The position numbers and the translations under genes were made by a program. This document shows positions 44,926-55,869 of a DNA stretch of 64,000 nt, piece after piece. The number at the start of each line of letters is the position of its first letter. Position 1 is the stretch's first letter. The stretch is from NCBI RefSeq assembly GCF_037975245.1, contig NC_092576.1, positions 14,774,611 through 14,838,610 on the forward strand. Reading direction: 5' to 3'. This stretch comes from Apostichopus japonicus (lineage: Eukaryota; Echinodermata; Holothuroidea; Aspidochirotida; Stichopodidae). The notes below the pieces were generated by a model. It had not been told where the DNA came from. It was given only the letters and a program-made list of their open reading frames with translations, and ran no database searches.

Positions 44926-47495
44926 CTGAAGAATAGGAAAGAAAGATCACAGTTAACTTGTGTTTCCTTAATATTAGACACATGTACAGTAAGCATATAG
45001 CAAGGATTTAACATGTATCAAACAAATGACCAAATAATCAACGAACGACTATACATGTTAATAAACAAGAAATATATACATAAATGATTTGCATTACATA
45101 AATTATCTAAGTTTTCACATAATGAACTTCACAATTAACTGATAACTTTAAAAAACAAAATTGACAGTTATGTTTTCGTATGCACGTTTCATTCCATTTA
45201 ATGCAGAAACATATGAACGCCTAACACTGTATCCACGCTAGATATGAACTGTATTTGACCAAACAAAAATGTTATAATGTTTTTTTTATCAATTTACGGA
45301 ATAATATGAAGAACATTTTATGGTTTAAATCATATCATTTTTATCCAGATTAAATGATTAAGACCCTGCTCAAATGTTGTTCGTTCCGCAGTTATTATAG
45401 TTGATCCAGGTGGTACATGTATGTATTATTACAGACAAACCAGCCGAGACCAGACAACGTTCCTGCCGTGAATAGCCCGCTACAATCGACTTCTCTTCAC
45501 GATAGCTGCAGTTTATCATTTAAAATCTAGTTGAAATGCTGTATCTGATAGTAACGACGTTAACTATTACCTTTACTTTGTAACCAATTTTGCAACATTC
45601 ACAATATCACATTGTATGCATCAAATATGTTGAGTGATTACATGTTTTTATTCATTAAAATGAAAACCCCCCCAAAAATGATGATAACAAATATATTTTT
45701 ACAATCGTTTTAAGGTTGGCTCGGAAATAAATAATTTAGCCATCTCCCCCTCGTTATTCTTTCAGTGAATAATTTATTTCCCCTTTTTGCCTATTACTAC
45801 ATTTATGTATTACATTCGCCAATCAATCCGATGTTGGACACTTTCTGCCGTCAGTTGCCCGCGACAATGGACTTCCGTTCCCGGGAGACACAGATGCAGT
45901 TCCATACATACCATAATGTATATTCTACATTGAACACTAGCTAGTGAGATGTGGCTATAATGGCCTAATTACTTGTAATTAAAAATATACTATTCACAAG
46001 ATTATTAGCTTAGTCTAGTACTTCGAAAAAATAGTCAGTCAGAGAGATACTGTTTAGAAATCCCCTCCCATCAGATTGGCTTATTGATAGACTTTAAGCG
46101 ACCAAATCAGAAATTATGATTAGAATAATTAGCCAACTATGAGTAACCAAAAGAATGTTTAAGCAAAGAGTGACGATTTCAGCAAATTGTAAAACTACTT
46201 TGAAATCATTTTAAATAACGCTTAGAATGATTGTAAGTTGGCCTATTTTAAATATTTATCTCATATTTCCCTTACTTGGTACTTTGTTGGTGCTACTTTA
46301 TCTGTTATCAATCAGCCAGCACCCATTCACGCTTTCCAGCCTTACAGTGATCTAATATACATCATCGTTACTTTACTGTAATATGTCACAGTATTTAGTA
46401 GAGCGAGTAACATCAATAAAGGCTTCTCGGATTAAATCAAAATCATAACGACATTTTAAATTCAGTTAGGCCTACTGTATCATTCTGAAACAAAAACTCT
46501 ACTCATTTAACCGTGGATGTATTTGAAGGAAGTTGGCCTAGCCTATGCCTGATTGACGTCCATACGGTAGAGTTAGGAATCGAAGCTATATTACAACCCC
46601 TAGTGATAAAACAGAAACAATGTTACCGTTGCTGATAATCTCCCTTTCAAAATGACTTATAATGCACTCGTATGCGTAAGGTAAGGCTTACAGCGTTCTC
46701 GTTAATTTCACCTACTTTCAGCTATTTTAATAACATCAGCAAACCACAAACGATATTCTCGCCTAAAAGACGTAAATCCAGTTGTATGTCGCAGGGAATG
46801 AATGACACACTAAACGTACACACTGAATGTTACAATAGTAATACAATGTGTACGTACGTAGATCACTGTATACGGCAGGATTGCATGTGCTTTAGAAACA
46901 GATGTTTATTCGTTGGAATGTAAAGATTAAAGGAAGCGTCCTGGAATTGTTATTTATTGTTTCTTTAATTGTATATTTGGTGTATGCATAGAAATTGCAC
47001 TAGTAAGAATACTGACACAGTGTATCGCCGTGTGTATTTAAGCAGTAAAGCCTTGAACAAATTTCATGGCTCTTTGCGTTGTACGGCAAAATGCCTAATC
47101 ATGTGTACGTCTTTGAAATTGAATTTGATTTAACCCATTTTTTCAAAAGACGAGGTGTATTTTTCTCAACAGAGACATGTTATGGCGACCAGAGTGGTAC
47201 GTAAGTACTTCTGACCATAGGCGTAGGAGCCCAATGGTGGAGGGGGGGGGGGGGGTTATGCCGACTTGACCGAAAAATATAGGGTGGAGGGAGGGCTATA
47301 ACGACTTAACCGAAATATATAACCAAACTTTTTCGCGCGCTCTCTGTGCTTCCAACATGTTAATGTGCATACCATATAGGTATACATCGGTTATTACATC
47401 GCATGCCAATTACAAACAATTATTTGCCGTGTTATTACGCCACCTTATTGGTTATCATTTTTGGGAGGTCGTTACAATGGTAATGATAATATAAT
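44926..47495. other. Intron sequence, left of the retrotransposon
   Basis: No exon-like segment found. A G-run at about 47241 adjoins a short interspersed fragment beginning ATAGGCGTAGGAGCCCAATG. The open frame at 46672-46923 has no recognisable features. Confidence 0.5.
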
Positions 47496-48947
47496 TGTGA
47501 GGATGTAGTAGACAGAAATAACAACGGATTTTGTGTTTCACCAATGGTCTGGTGGCACCATGTATTTAAACATGAAATTAGATATAATTGGTAAAATCAA
47601 GAGGGCAGTGGGTAAGACTCAAGAGAAACCCCCTGACACACTGCAAAGAGAAGAAGTAAGGAAAAGTGAAAAACAGGAAAAATTACTATACGGTATATAC
47701 GCACTCTAGAGGTAAAATATTAACGTCACCTAAGACCAAGGCCTAAAAGGTGTACATGCACGGACATCGTTATGACATCTTTGACTTAACTAGCAGTGGT
47801 ATTAATCCAACGTAAAACAATACATAGTAGAAGTAGCTGCGACTATTAAGTCCCTGACACGTCTGTCAATAACAACAACTTAATACTAAACAAAAGGGTA
47901 TTGTCCATATACGGCTTAACTACCAAACATATATACTGCTTTCAGTTATAACATTTTAGTAAAACAATACTAGCTCGGATAGTGCATGGCGAAATTAATA
48001 CAAACCATTGAATTTGGTAAAGGGAAGGAAAATATCTTAACTATTGTGCATACTATCACTTTAAGGCTGTAACTGTACTATCCCTTTAAGTGGGTAGTCA
48101 TGACCTTAAATATGATAAGAGAAAATATCTCTAAAGTCTTAATGGTTAAAAGTAAAATAAAGAGAAAGAATACTGATAATATAGAAAAAGCACTTAAAAA
48201 TATAGATGCACATGGTGAGGCTATGCTGTTATGTTACGTTAGGTAACTACATGTTATGAACCTCATTCTGTATACATATAAAATACTATAAATTTAACGT
48301 TACATGGGCGGCGCCATCTTGGCTGAAACAGAGGGCACTCTCCCAGAACATAATCTCAACCTCGTGTATGTGAGCCTCTTACGTAACTGGCTCCTAGAAT
48401 TATCTCTATAATCTCTATAATACATTCCTTTAAAATATGAATGTGAAATCAACCCTTAAGTAAAACCTGTAGATTATTTATTAAGATACATCTTCAATAA
48501 AACAAGTTTAATATAAGTATATGTAACCCACAGTATGTCTACTCAACATAACGTTAGAATAGGGCTTCCCTATCCCGGCATAATCTGTACAGTAGGATAG
48601 CGTACCCTAGCCAAGCCTTACCGATACGAAAACGGTCGATAATATTAAGTAAAATATACGATCACTGAATCACTCCAGTGCTACAAGAACTTAACAGGTT
48701 AAAGAAAGATATATTTACCTCCAAGTGTCAACAATGTGATTGTCCAAGTGCATCACATGCTCATTTATTACTTAGAACTCAAACTTTCGATAAACTATTC
48801 GTGCTTGTTGATTCGTCTTGAAATATATAGTGTGCACGCTAACTGAACTATTCCCAGCTGGCTATATTGCGTAACACACAAGGACCCTTTGTTCGAGCCG
48901 GAAATAACTCATGGCTACTTGCCATGGAACGCACAGATTCCCTCACA
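47496..48947 (-). repeat. 3' LTR of the Gypsy element
   Basis: Runs from TGTGAGGATGTAGTAGACAG to GCACAGATTCCCTCACA on the plus strand; 1452 bp. It is nearly identical to 54417-55869 and contains a GGGCGGCGCCATCTTGG box at about 48305 that may be part of the promoter in the 5' copy. Confidence 0.95.
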
Positions 48948-48957
48948 CTCCCCTGCT
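48948..48957 (-). other. Polypurine tract of the Gypsy element
   Basis: On the minus strand AGCAGGGGAG immediately precedes the TGTGAGG... LTR start, which is the expected place for the plus-strand primer. Confidence 0.6.
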
Positions 48958-49599
48958 ATAACTAAGTTTGTCCCCAAACTATTACTAAACAACCTTAAGA
49001 GTGAATACAAACATTCAGTGAAAATCATACATAACATGAAATACAACTGTTAAAACTTTCCTTAAAGTATTGTAGTAGAGGTACCAGAAAACAACTACTA
49101 ATGACTTAGGACACACTTCTCTGGAAGAGGCACTTCAGAAAGTAACAGCAATCACTGAAAAAGAGAAAAGGTTAATAAAAACAGCAACAACTGAGAGTAT
49201 TCTAAAATATTTTCAGCTCAAGTAAAGTTGACTGGCTATTTACAATATCAACGCTGGTAGCTAAAGATTGGAAGGCAGAAATCCTCTGGAATTTTCTACT
49301 GAATTTTTACTAGTAATAACTTTTACTAGTAACAACTTTGAACTGAAACTAAAACTTTTCAGAACTGATTTTGGAGAATTAATAGATAAGGGAACTTATA
49401 GAAACACATATTTTAGAATGTGTTAGGAGTAGAAGACTATTTTAGGTAAGGGATGCAACTGCGTCCAAAATTTGTTTTGACCTATCATGGATAGACTGCA
49501 GTCGCCTGTCTAGACTCTCAGTCGGGTCTGTCTCTAAGAAGTTAGTTTGGACACTTCGTGGCTCATGGTATAGGTTTCTGTGTCTTCCTCTACCAGATC
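48958..49599 (-). other. Internal non-coding region after integrase
   Basis: AT-rich sequence between the integrase stop and the 3' LTR. No envelope-like ORF is present. Confidence 0.6.
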
Positions 49600-51540
49600 T
49601 CATGCTTCGTCTCGTGGTTGGTCATTATAGTCACTGTCACTGGTGCTACTGTCTGAGTTGGTGGAAGGACGGTGTGGTGGAGAGCAGTCATCATCAGTCG
49701 GGGAAACCTCAGGCTCCTGGTAAACGATGGGACACGGCTTTATCTCTCGTCGATGAACAGTTTTCTCTTCACCAGTATTGTCGACAAGCTGTATGGTGTA
49801 GTTAGCTTTACCCCCAGGTCTTCCAATAATCTTGTATATGACAGGGCTCCATTGGTCTTGAATTTTGTGCCGTCCTTGAGGATGAGACCGGAGGTACACT
49901 CTGGTTTGCAATGCCAAAGGTTTTTCCTGTGCATCCCTGTCATATCTAACCTTTCTCTTGGCAGCTTCACTGGTCATACGCTCCCCTGCTTTCTGGTATG
50001 CCATCCTCATGTTTTCAGCGTGATTTAGTAACCTTTCATTAGTTGGACTGTCATCATCAGAGTTGTCAGAGTTGGCATTGAGCAGGAAGTCCACTGGAAG
50101 TTTTGGTTCTCTGCCAAACATAATGTAGAAAGGCGAGAATCCTGTCGACGGGTGTTCCGCAGCATTGTATGCATACAGCACTTCTGGTAGATGTTCGGAC
50201 CATCTCCGTTTGTGGTTTGCATGTAGAGTTCTCAACAGGTCATGGAGAGTACGATTGAACCTCTCCACCTGCCCATTTCCTTCAGGGTGATAAGGAGTAC
50301 TTCTTGTTTTCTTTACTTGGTACATGGAACATAGGGAACGAATTAGTGATGATTCGAAGTTTCTGCCTTGATCAGAGTGTACACGCTGGGGAACTTCAAA
50401 CTTGGTGAACCATTCTCTCACCAGTACTTTGGCTGTTGTCTCTGCGGTTTGGTTCCTGGTGGCTACTGCCTGTGTATATTTGGAGAAAACGTTAGTCATC
50501 ACCAAAACATTTTCTCGACCAGTTGTATCCTTCTCAAGGATGGTGAAATCGATTGCCAACATCTCGTTCGGCCTGGTAGCGATCATGCTCCGCAGCGGCT
50601 CTTTAATTCTAGGACCCATTTTAGCTTTAACACAACGGTCACATTGGATACACCAAGAAGTAACATGTTCAGTCATCTTGGGCCAGTAACATCTACTCCT
50701 CACCAATCCAAGGGTTTTGTTAGACCCTTGATGCTCAGCCTGGCCATGACATGCTACAAGGACATCATTCCTGAGAACACGTGGGAGGATCAGTTGCTTT
50801 TGCTTGTCCTCAGTGACCCGGTACAGCAGCCCATTAATGGTCTTGATCTTGTTCATCTGCCGACACAGCAGTACAACATCTTCACTCTCATGTGCTTGTT
50901 CGTAAGGAGTAGGTTTTTGGTTGGTTGTAATGTAGTGCAGGAGTCGAGCAATCGACTTATCCTTCTGCTGTAGTTCTGCTAGCTGTGTGTTGTCATAACC
51001 CGGGAACATAGGTAAAGACGTAAGGGCACTAACATGTACTGGATTCTCTGTAGTAGGTGCCCGTTGAAGGTTAGCAGGAAGAGTAGTCATTCTGGCTGTA
51101 TGCACATAATTAGCAGATGAAACATGGTTATGTTGAACTTTATCCACAGGTCTCCTGGAGAGGGCATCTGCCGCTTGGTTGCTTTTACCTGGTTTGTATG
51201 CCACAGAAAATTCGAAGGCTGCCAAAGCTCCACCCCAGCGTTGACTTACTGCATCTAGCTTAGCAGACTTAAGGTGGGCAAGAGGGTTATTATCAGTATA
51301 GATAACAAATGTTGAGCCTAGCAGATAGTCTCTAAATTTCTCTGTTATCGCCCACTTCATCCCCAGGAGTTCAAGTTTCATACTGGAGTACTTCTCCATG
51401 TTGCGTTCTGGTCCACGCAAGGTCCTGCTTGCATAAGCTATGACACATTTTTTTTCCGTTTTGGACCTGTGACAGGACTGCGCCCAATCCAAGGAAGGAG
51501 GCATCAACTTCCACTTCAAAGGGCAACTTGAAATCAGCAT
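49600..51540 (-). CDS. pol: Gypsy pol: RNase H (C-terminal part) and integrase
   Basis: A 646-residue frame. It opens with RNase H-like sequence (YASRTLRGPERNMEKYSSMK and VIYTDNNPLAHL, about residues 36-90). The integrase zinc-binding HHCC region follows (His-x(3)-type HGQAEHQG and CIQCDRC). The DDE core is readable as AIDFTILEKD, HSDQGRNFES and GNGQVERFN. A basic C-terminal region with a GPY/F-like segment (WSPVIYKIIGRPGG) comes next, then an acidic Ser-rich tail. The preceding RT frame overlaps at 51371-51540 and the RNase H domain is split across the two, so a frame change here breaks the polyprotein. The nominal ATG is unlikely to be used. Confidence 0.9.
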   Translation of the reverse strand: MLISSCPLKWKLMPPSLDWAQSCHRSKTEKKCVIAYASRTLRGPERNMEKYSSMKLELLGMKWAITEKFRDYLLGSTFVIYTDNNPLAHLKSAKLDAVSQRWGGALAAFEFSVAYKPGKSNQAADALSRRPVDKVQHNHVSSANYVHTARMTTLPANLQRAPTTENPVHVSALTSLPMFPGYDNTQLAELQQKDKSIARLLHYITTNQKPTPYEQAHESEDVVLLCRQMNKIKTINGLLYRVTEDKQKQLILPRVLRNDVLVACHGQAEHQGSNKTLGLVRSRCYWPKMTEHVTSWCIQCDRCVKAKMGPRIKEPLRSMIATRPNEMLAIDFTILEKDTTGRENVLVMTNVFSKYTQAVATRNQTAETTAKVLVREWFTKFEVPQRVHSDQGRNFESSLIRSLCSMYQVKKTRSTPYHPEGNGQVERFNRTLHDLLRTLHANHKRRWSEHLPEVLYAYNAAEHPSTGFSPFYIMFGREPKLPVDFLLNANSDNSDDDSPTNERLLNHAENMRMAYQKAGERMTSEAAKRKVRYDRDAQEKPLALQTRVYLRSHPQGRHKIQDQWSPVIYKIIGRPGGKANYTIQLVDNTGEEKTVHRREIKPCPIVYQEPEVSPTDDDCSPPHRPSTNSDSSTSDSDYNDQPRDEA

Positions 51541-52888
51541 AGGCCAGTATTGGTCTTGAACATAATTTGCTCTTCAGAGTGTCAAAAGCTTGTTGATGCT
51601 CTGTCTGCCAGGTAAATGCTGCACGTTGGTTGTTCTTCCTTTCTTTCAAACAGTTAGCAACAAGGGCATGCAAAGGTCCAGCTATTTTAGAAAACCCAGG
51701 AACAAATCTCCTGTAGAAGGAACAGAAACCAAGATATGACCTAAGCTCCTTTACATCTTTGGGAGTCGGCCATTTCTTCACAGCATCTACTTTCCCTGGA
51801 TCTGTCATTACTCCATCTCGTGTCACAATATGACCCAGGTATTTCACTTCAGCTTTGAACAACTCACATTTACTTGGTTTGATTTTTAGTCCAAAATTCC
51901 TTAACCTATCAAAGACTAGTGAAAGGTAAGTGAGATGTTCTTCGAATAACTTGGAATAGACAAGGATATCATCCAGATAACAGAGAACGCACTGAAAGAA
52001 TTGGTCACTCAGGCAGGCTTGCATTAGGCGTTGGAAAGTTCCCGGTGCATTACATAACCCAAAGGGCATTCTGTTATACTCAAACAGACCAAATGGTGTG
52101 GTGAAACTAGTTTTACATCTGTCGGCTTTGTCAACTGCCACCTGGTGGTAACCAGCCAAATGGTCTATGGAGGAAAACCACTCTGCTCCATGCAGTGCAT
52201 CTAACGACTCATCGATCCGAGGTATTGGGTATGAATCCTTAATGGTCTTCTCGTTGAGCCTGCGGTAATCCACACACAGCCGTAGTGAACCATCTGTCTT
52301 ACGGACAAGGACGATAGGAGAAGCAAAGGGACTAGTACTTTCCCTTATAACTCCTGCACCCAACAACTTTCGGACATGTTCCCTTACTTCCTCTATTTGT
52401 GGAGGAGGAATTCGTCGATATGGTTGCTTGATAGGAGTTTCGTCTTTCAGGTAAATTCGATGGGTAACCTTGTCTGTATAACCTAGATCAGTGTCTGAAG
52501 CAGCAAAAACATCAGAATTCATCCGAAGCAGATTCTCTGCCTGTTGCCGTTGCTCACTGGAAGGACCACTCCAAAGTAATTTTGACACTTTGGATTCTGC
52601 ATCTGGTTCTCTGTCCATCTGGATGTAGTTCATGTCTGCATTGAGCCTATTAATTCCCTCGAAGTTGACACTGCCATCATCAACCATGGTTGCATATTGG
52701 AGTTTGCCAAGAGGTGCTCTAGGGTTAAGCCACACTTCTTCTTCGGAAAGGTTTACTACCTGAAGATTAAGACGACCTTTACAGGCAAAAGTCAAGGTGC
52801 AGCAGACGGACTCACCAGCAGGTATGTTTTCCACCGGCTCCACAATAACCTCAGCAGCCTCTGAACATACAAGACCTGTCACTGGCAC
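51371..52888 (-). CDS. pol: Gypsy pol: reverse transcriptase
   Basis: A 505-residue frame. After a linker it holds the Ty3/Gypsy RT: SPFASPIVLVRKTDGSLRLC, then VDYRRLNEKT, SSIDHLAGYHQVAV, FGLCNAPGTFQRLM and the catalytic YLDDILVYS (about residues 300-310). The thumb and RNase H connection (LGHIVTRDGV, FYRRFVPGFS) follow, with the first RNase H Asp region (FEVEVDASFLGLGAVLSQ). The frame then drifts off after LSQVQNGKK, where the conserved sequence continues in the frame of 49600-51540. Upstream it is in the same frame as the protease ORF, separated only by a TAA at 52964-52966. Confidence 0.92.
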   Translation of the reverse strand: MPVTGLVCSEAAEVIVEPVENIPAGESVCCTLTFACKGRLNLQVVNLSEEEVWLNPRAPLGKLQYATMVDDGSVNFEGINRLNADMNYIQMDREPDAESKVSKLLWSGPSSEQRQQAENLLRMNSDVFAASDTDLGYTDKVTHRIYLKDETPIKQPYRRIPPPQIEEVREHVRKLLGAGVIRESTSPFASPIVLVRKTDGSLRLCVDYRRLNEKTIKDSYPIPRIDESLDALHGAEWFSSIDHLAGYHQVAVDKADRCKTSFTTPFGLFEYNRMPFGLCNAPGTFQRLMQACLSDQFFQCVLCYLDDILVYSKLFEEHLTYLSLVFDRLRNFGLKIKPSKCELFKAEVKYLGHIVTRDGVMTDPGKVDAVKKWPTPKDVKELRSYLGFCSFYRRFVPGFSKIAGPLHALVANCLKERKNNQRAAFTWQTEHQQAFDTLKSKLCSRPILAYADFKLPFEVEVDASFLGLGAVLSQVQNGKKMCHSLCKQDLAWTRTQHGEVLQYET

Positions 52889-52963
52889 TACAATGGCAGA
52901 TCTAGCTGGAATTCTGACCTTTCTACTTCCTGCAACTTTGACAACACCCTGGACTACTTTGGC

Positions 52964-53332
52964 TTATACCTGAGGTTGATGAGTTGAAGGCAATTCCAAA
53001 AGTTGTGCAAGCTGTTCTGGGGCGCAATGGTTCAGAACATTCATTCCTATAAGCATACATCCTGGTTTGGCTAATCTAACTACCAGAATGCCCCGCTCAG
53101 GGATTGTAATGCCCCCAAGTTGGACATCTGACAGGAAGAAACCTGTATAAGGAATGTCTGTATTGTTGGCAGCTCTGAGATTCAACCAGTTCAACTGTTC
53201 CAATGGAAGGTGCCCAAGATACTCCTGGAAGGTCTGCTCAGGTATTATAGTGACCTGAGAGCCTGTATCTATTACAGCCTCTATCTCCACATCCGCCAAC
53301 TTCACCGTCACGATCGGCCTGTTCCCCACCAA
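52964..53332 (-). CDS. Gypsy aspartic protease
   Basis: The retropepsin active-site motif is visible as AVIDTGSQVTIIP (about residues 19-31), with a flap-like segment and a C-terminal LIGMNVL resembling the second conserved ILG/IG block. The true frame continues upstream to overlap the gag end, since no ATG is needed if it is made by frameshifting from gag. The frame ends in a TAA. Past that stop the same frame is open into the RT ORF, so this stop either inactivates the element or would have to be read through. Confidence 0.85.
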   Translation of the reverse strand: MVGNRPIVTVKLADVEIEAVIDTGSQVTIIPEQTFQEYLGHLPLEQLNWLNLRAANNTDIPYTGFFLSDVQLGGITIPERGILVVRLAKPGCMLIGMNVLNHCAPEQLAQLLELPSTHQPQV

Positions 53333-53403
53333 TGCTGTCTCTGAAATCGAGCCTAACTTTAAACAGTTGTCACCCAGTACATGGCTCCTGTCGCTGGGTG
53401 GTT

Positions 53404-54186
53404 CTAGTTTGACGCACTAGAGCTTACCACTACAGGACTAGGACATTCACTGGCGTAGTGTCCCATCTCCTGGCACCTTCTGCATCTAATCTCTGACCTG
53501 TCTCGTTTCGGTCTTTTGGTGAATGTTCCCTTTCTGGCAGATTGGTCCTCCAGTCTCTCCAACCGTGTATTGAACTCGAACTGTTGCTTACGCACAGCTT
53601 CAACTGCTTCGGTTTGTTTGGAAATGGCTGATGAAAGGCTTTCCAAAGTGTCAGAGAGCTTGTCTCCGACTGTCTCAGCAAAAGAAACAGCTGCCATCCT
53701 CTTGTCATGGCTGGGAGACTCATCTTCCCCCATATCAAGGGCCCAGTCTCTAAGTTGAATGAAGGAGATGTGACCTTCATCTTTCATCAGTCTCTTCAAC
53801 TCTCTGCGTGGGGTTTTGTCTCGAAGTCCATCGCAGAACTGTTCCCTTATGGTTTTCTCTGGATTGGGGACATCGTCAAGGGTAGACAGCTTTTCTGCCA
53901 GCGCCATTAATCTGAAGGCGAAGTCAGAGGTGGACTCTCTGTCGCCTTGGGTACAGTTGTACACTCGCCTCATCGGTGAGCCAAGAGTGTACCGTTCTCC
54001 GAAGGTTTCTTGAAGGACATCTAGTATCTTGTCAGGGTCGGAGGTCAGCTGACTAGGCCGGTGGCGTATCTCTCGACGTGCAGGACCATCTAAATGAGCA
54101 ATAATGAAATCTGCAGCACTTGCTCCAGTCAGCCTCCACAGTTTCATAGCCGTCTTAACATCTTCTACAAAGCTTTCACCTGACAT
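53404..54186 (-). CDS. gag: Gypsy gag-like protein (capsid and zinc knuckle)
   Basis: A 260-residue frame with a retrotransposon-gag-type helical region (ADFIIAHLDGPARREIRHRP, then LQETFGERY, and FAFRLMALAEKL). A coiled-coil-like stretch (DKLSDTLESLSSAISKQTEA) follows, and a CCHC zinc knuckle (CRRCQEMGHYASEC) near the C-terminus. The frame is offset by one step from the protease, as expected for a frameshift-expressed gag-pro-pol. The gag N-terminus is in a different frame at 54190-54341, so the nominal ATG here is internal. Confidence 0.88.
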   Translation of the reverse strand: MSGESFVEDVKTAMKLWRLTGASAADFIIAHLDGPARREIRHRPSQLTSDPDKILDVLQETFGERYTLGSPMRRVYNCTQGDRESTSDFAFRLMALAEKLSTLDDVPNPEKTIREQFCDGLRDKTPRRELKRLMKDEGHISFIQLRDWALDMGEDESPSHDKRMAAVSFAETVGDKLSDTLESLSSAISKQTEAVEAVRKQQFEFNTRLERLEDQSARKGTFTKRPKRDRSEIRCRRCQEMGHYASECPSPVVVSSSASN

Positions 54187-54189
54187 CCA

Positions 54190-54341
54190 TCAGATCCAGA
54201 GAAAGATCGGAGCTTCTTCTCCGGTGGAAGAACATAAACGGTGTTGGGTTTCTCATTTTGTTTGGTTGCTTTGGCCACCTGTAGCTCCATCGTCAGCTCA
54301 TCTAGTCTCCTCTGGATCTCCCTCACTGCCTTTCCAGACAT
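54190..54341 (-). pseudogene. Gypsy gag N-terminus, separated by a frame change
   Basis: ATG 54341 starts MSGKAVREIQRRLDELTMEL, which continues to KLRSFSG and shortly afterwards meets a stop. The conserved gag sequence then carries on in the frame of 53404-54186. The break lies at about 54180-54200. Confidence 0.7.
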
Positions 54342-54396
54342 CTTACTTCACCACTACCCTCTTGATTTGATTAAAATTTTCAAATTTTGCCACACA

Positions 54397-54413
54397 TCCC
54401 ACTTCTGACACCA
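54397..54413 (-). other. Primer-binding site of the Gypsy element
   Basis: On the minus strand TGGTGTCAGAAGTGGGA lies three bases inside the 5' LTR. A TGG-starting stretch at this place is the normal complement of a tRNA CCA end. The specific tRNA is not assigned. Confidence 0.75.
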
Positions 54414-54416
54414 AAT

Positions 54417-55869
54417 TGTGAGGATGTAGTAGACAGAAATAACAACGGATTTTGTGTTTCACCAATGGTCTGGTGGCACCATGTATTTAAACATGAAATT
54501 AGATATAATTGGTAAAATCAAGAGGGCAGTGGGTAAGACTCAAGAGAAACCCCCTGACACACTGCAAAGAGAAGAAGTGAGTAAAAGTGAAAAACAGGAA
54601 AAATGACTATACGGTATATACGCACTCTAGAGGTAAAATATTAACGTCACCTAAGACCAAGGCCTAAAAGGTGTACATGCACGGACATCGTTATGACATC
54701 TTTAACTTAACTAGCAGTGGTATTAATCCAACGTAAAACAATACATAGTAGAAGTAGCTGCGACTATTAAGTCCCTGACACGTCTGTCAATAACAACAAC
54801 TTAATACTAAACAAAAGGGTATTGTCCATATACGGCTTAACTACCAAACATATATACTGCTTTAAGTTATAACATTTTAGTAAAACAATACTAGCTCGGA
54901 TAGTGCATGGCGAAATTAATACAAACCATTGAATTTGGTCAAAGGGAAGGAAAATATCTTAACTATTGTGCATACTATCACTTTAAGGCTGTAACTGTAC
55001 TATCCCTTTAAGTGGGTAGTCATGACCTTAAATATGATAAGAGAAAATATCTCTAAAGTCTTAATGGTTAAAAGTAAAATAAAGAGAAAGAATACTGATA
55101 ATATAGAAAAAGCACTTAAAAATATAGATGCACATGGTGAGGCTATGCTGTTATGTTACGTTAGGTAACTACATGTTATGAACCTCATTCTGTATACATA
55201 TAAAATACTATAAATTTAACGTTACATGGGCGGCGCCATCTTGGCTGAAACAGAGGGCACTCTCCCAGAACATAATCTCAACCTCGTGTATGTGAGCCTC
55301 TTACGTAACTGGCTCCTAGAATTATCTCTATAATCTCTATAATACATTCCTTTAAAATATGAATGTGAAATCAACCCTTAAGTAAAACCTGTAGATTATT
55401 TATTAAGATACATCTTCAATAAAACAAGTTTAATATAAGTATATGTAACCCACAGTATGTCTACTCAACATAACGTTAGAATAGGGCTTCCCTATCCCGG
55501 CATAATCTGTACAGTAGGATAGCGTACCCTAGCCAAGCCTTTCCGATACGAAAACGGTCGATAATATTAAGTAAAATATACGATCACTGAATCACTCCAG
55601 TGCTACAAGAACTTAACAGGTTAAAGAAAGATATATTTACCTCCAAGTGTCAACAATGTGATTGTCCAAGTGCATCACATGCTCATTTATTACTTAGAAC
55701 TCAAACTTTCGATAAACTATTCGTGCTTGTTGATTCGTCTTGAAATTTATAGTGTGCACGCTAACTGAGCTATTCCCAGCTGGCTATATTGCGTAACACA
55801 CAAGGACCCTTTGTTCGAGCCGGAAATGACTCATGGCTACTTGCCATGGAACGCACAGATTCCCTCACA
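54417..55869 (-). repeat. 5' LTR of the Gypsy element
   Basis: 1453 bp, TGTGAGG...CCTCACA, nearly identical to 47496-48947. Being upstream on the minus strand, it would carry the element's promoter and faces into the downstream LRR exons of the host gene. Confidence 0.95.

Larger units (their letters stand above)
47496..55869 (-). mobile_element. Ty3/Gypsy LTR retrotransposon, nearly complete
   Basis: An 8.4 kb element read on the minus strand. It has two 1.45 kb LTRs with TGTGAGG...CCTCACA termini, a primer-binding-type TGGTGTCAGAAGTGGGA next to the 5' LTR, a purine tract beside the 3' LTR, and gag, protease, reverse transcriptase/RNase H and integrase in the Ty3/Gypsy order. By eye the LTRs differ at nine positions plus one 1-base indel, so the insertion is fairly recent. 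Coding is nevertheless broken: a frame change early in gag, an in-frame stop between protease and RT, and a frame change inside RNase H. The flanks show at best an imperfect TAAT/TAAG duplication. It lies in the intron of the receptor gene and in the same orientation. Confidence 0.93.
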
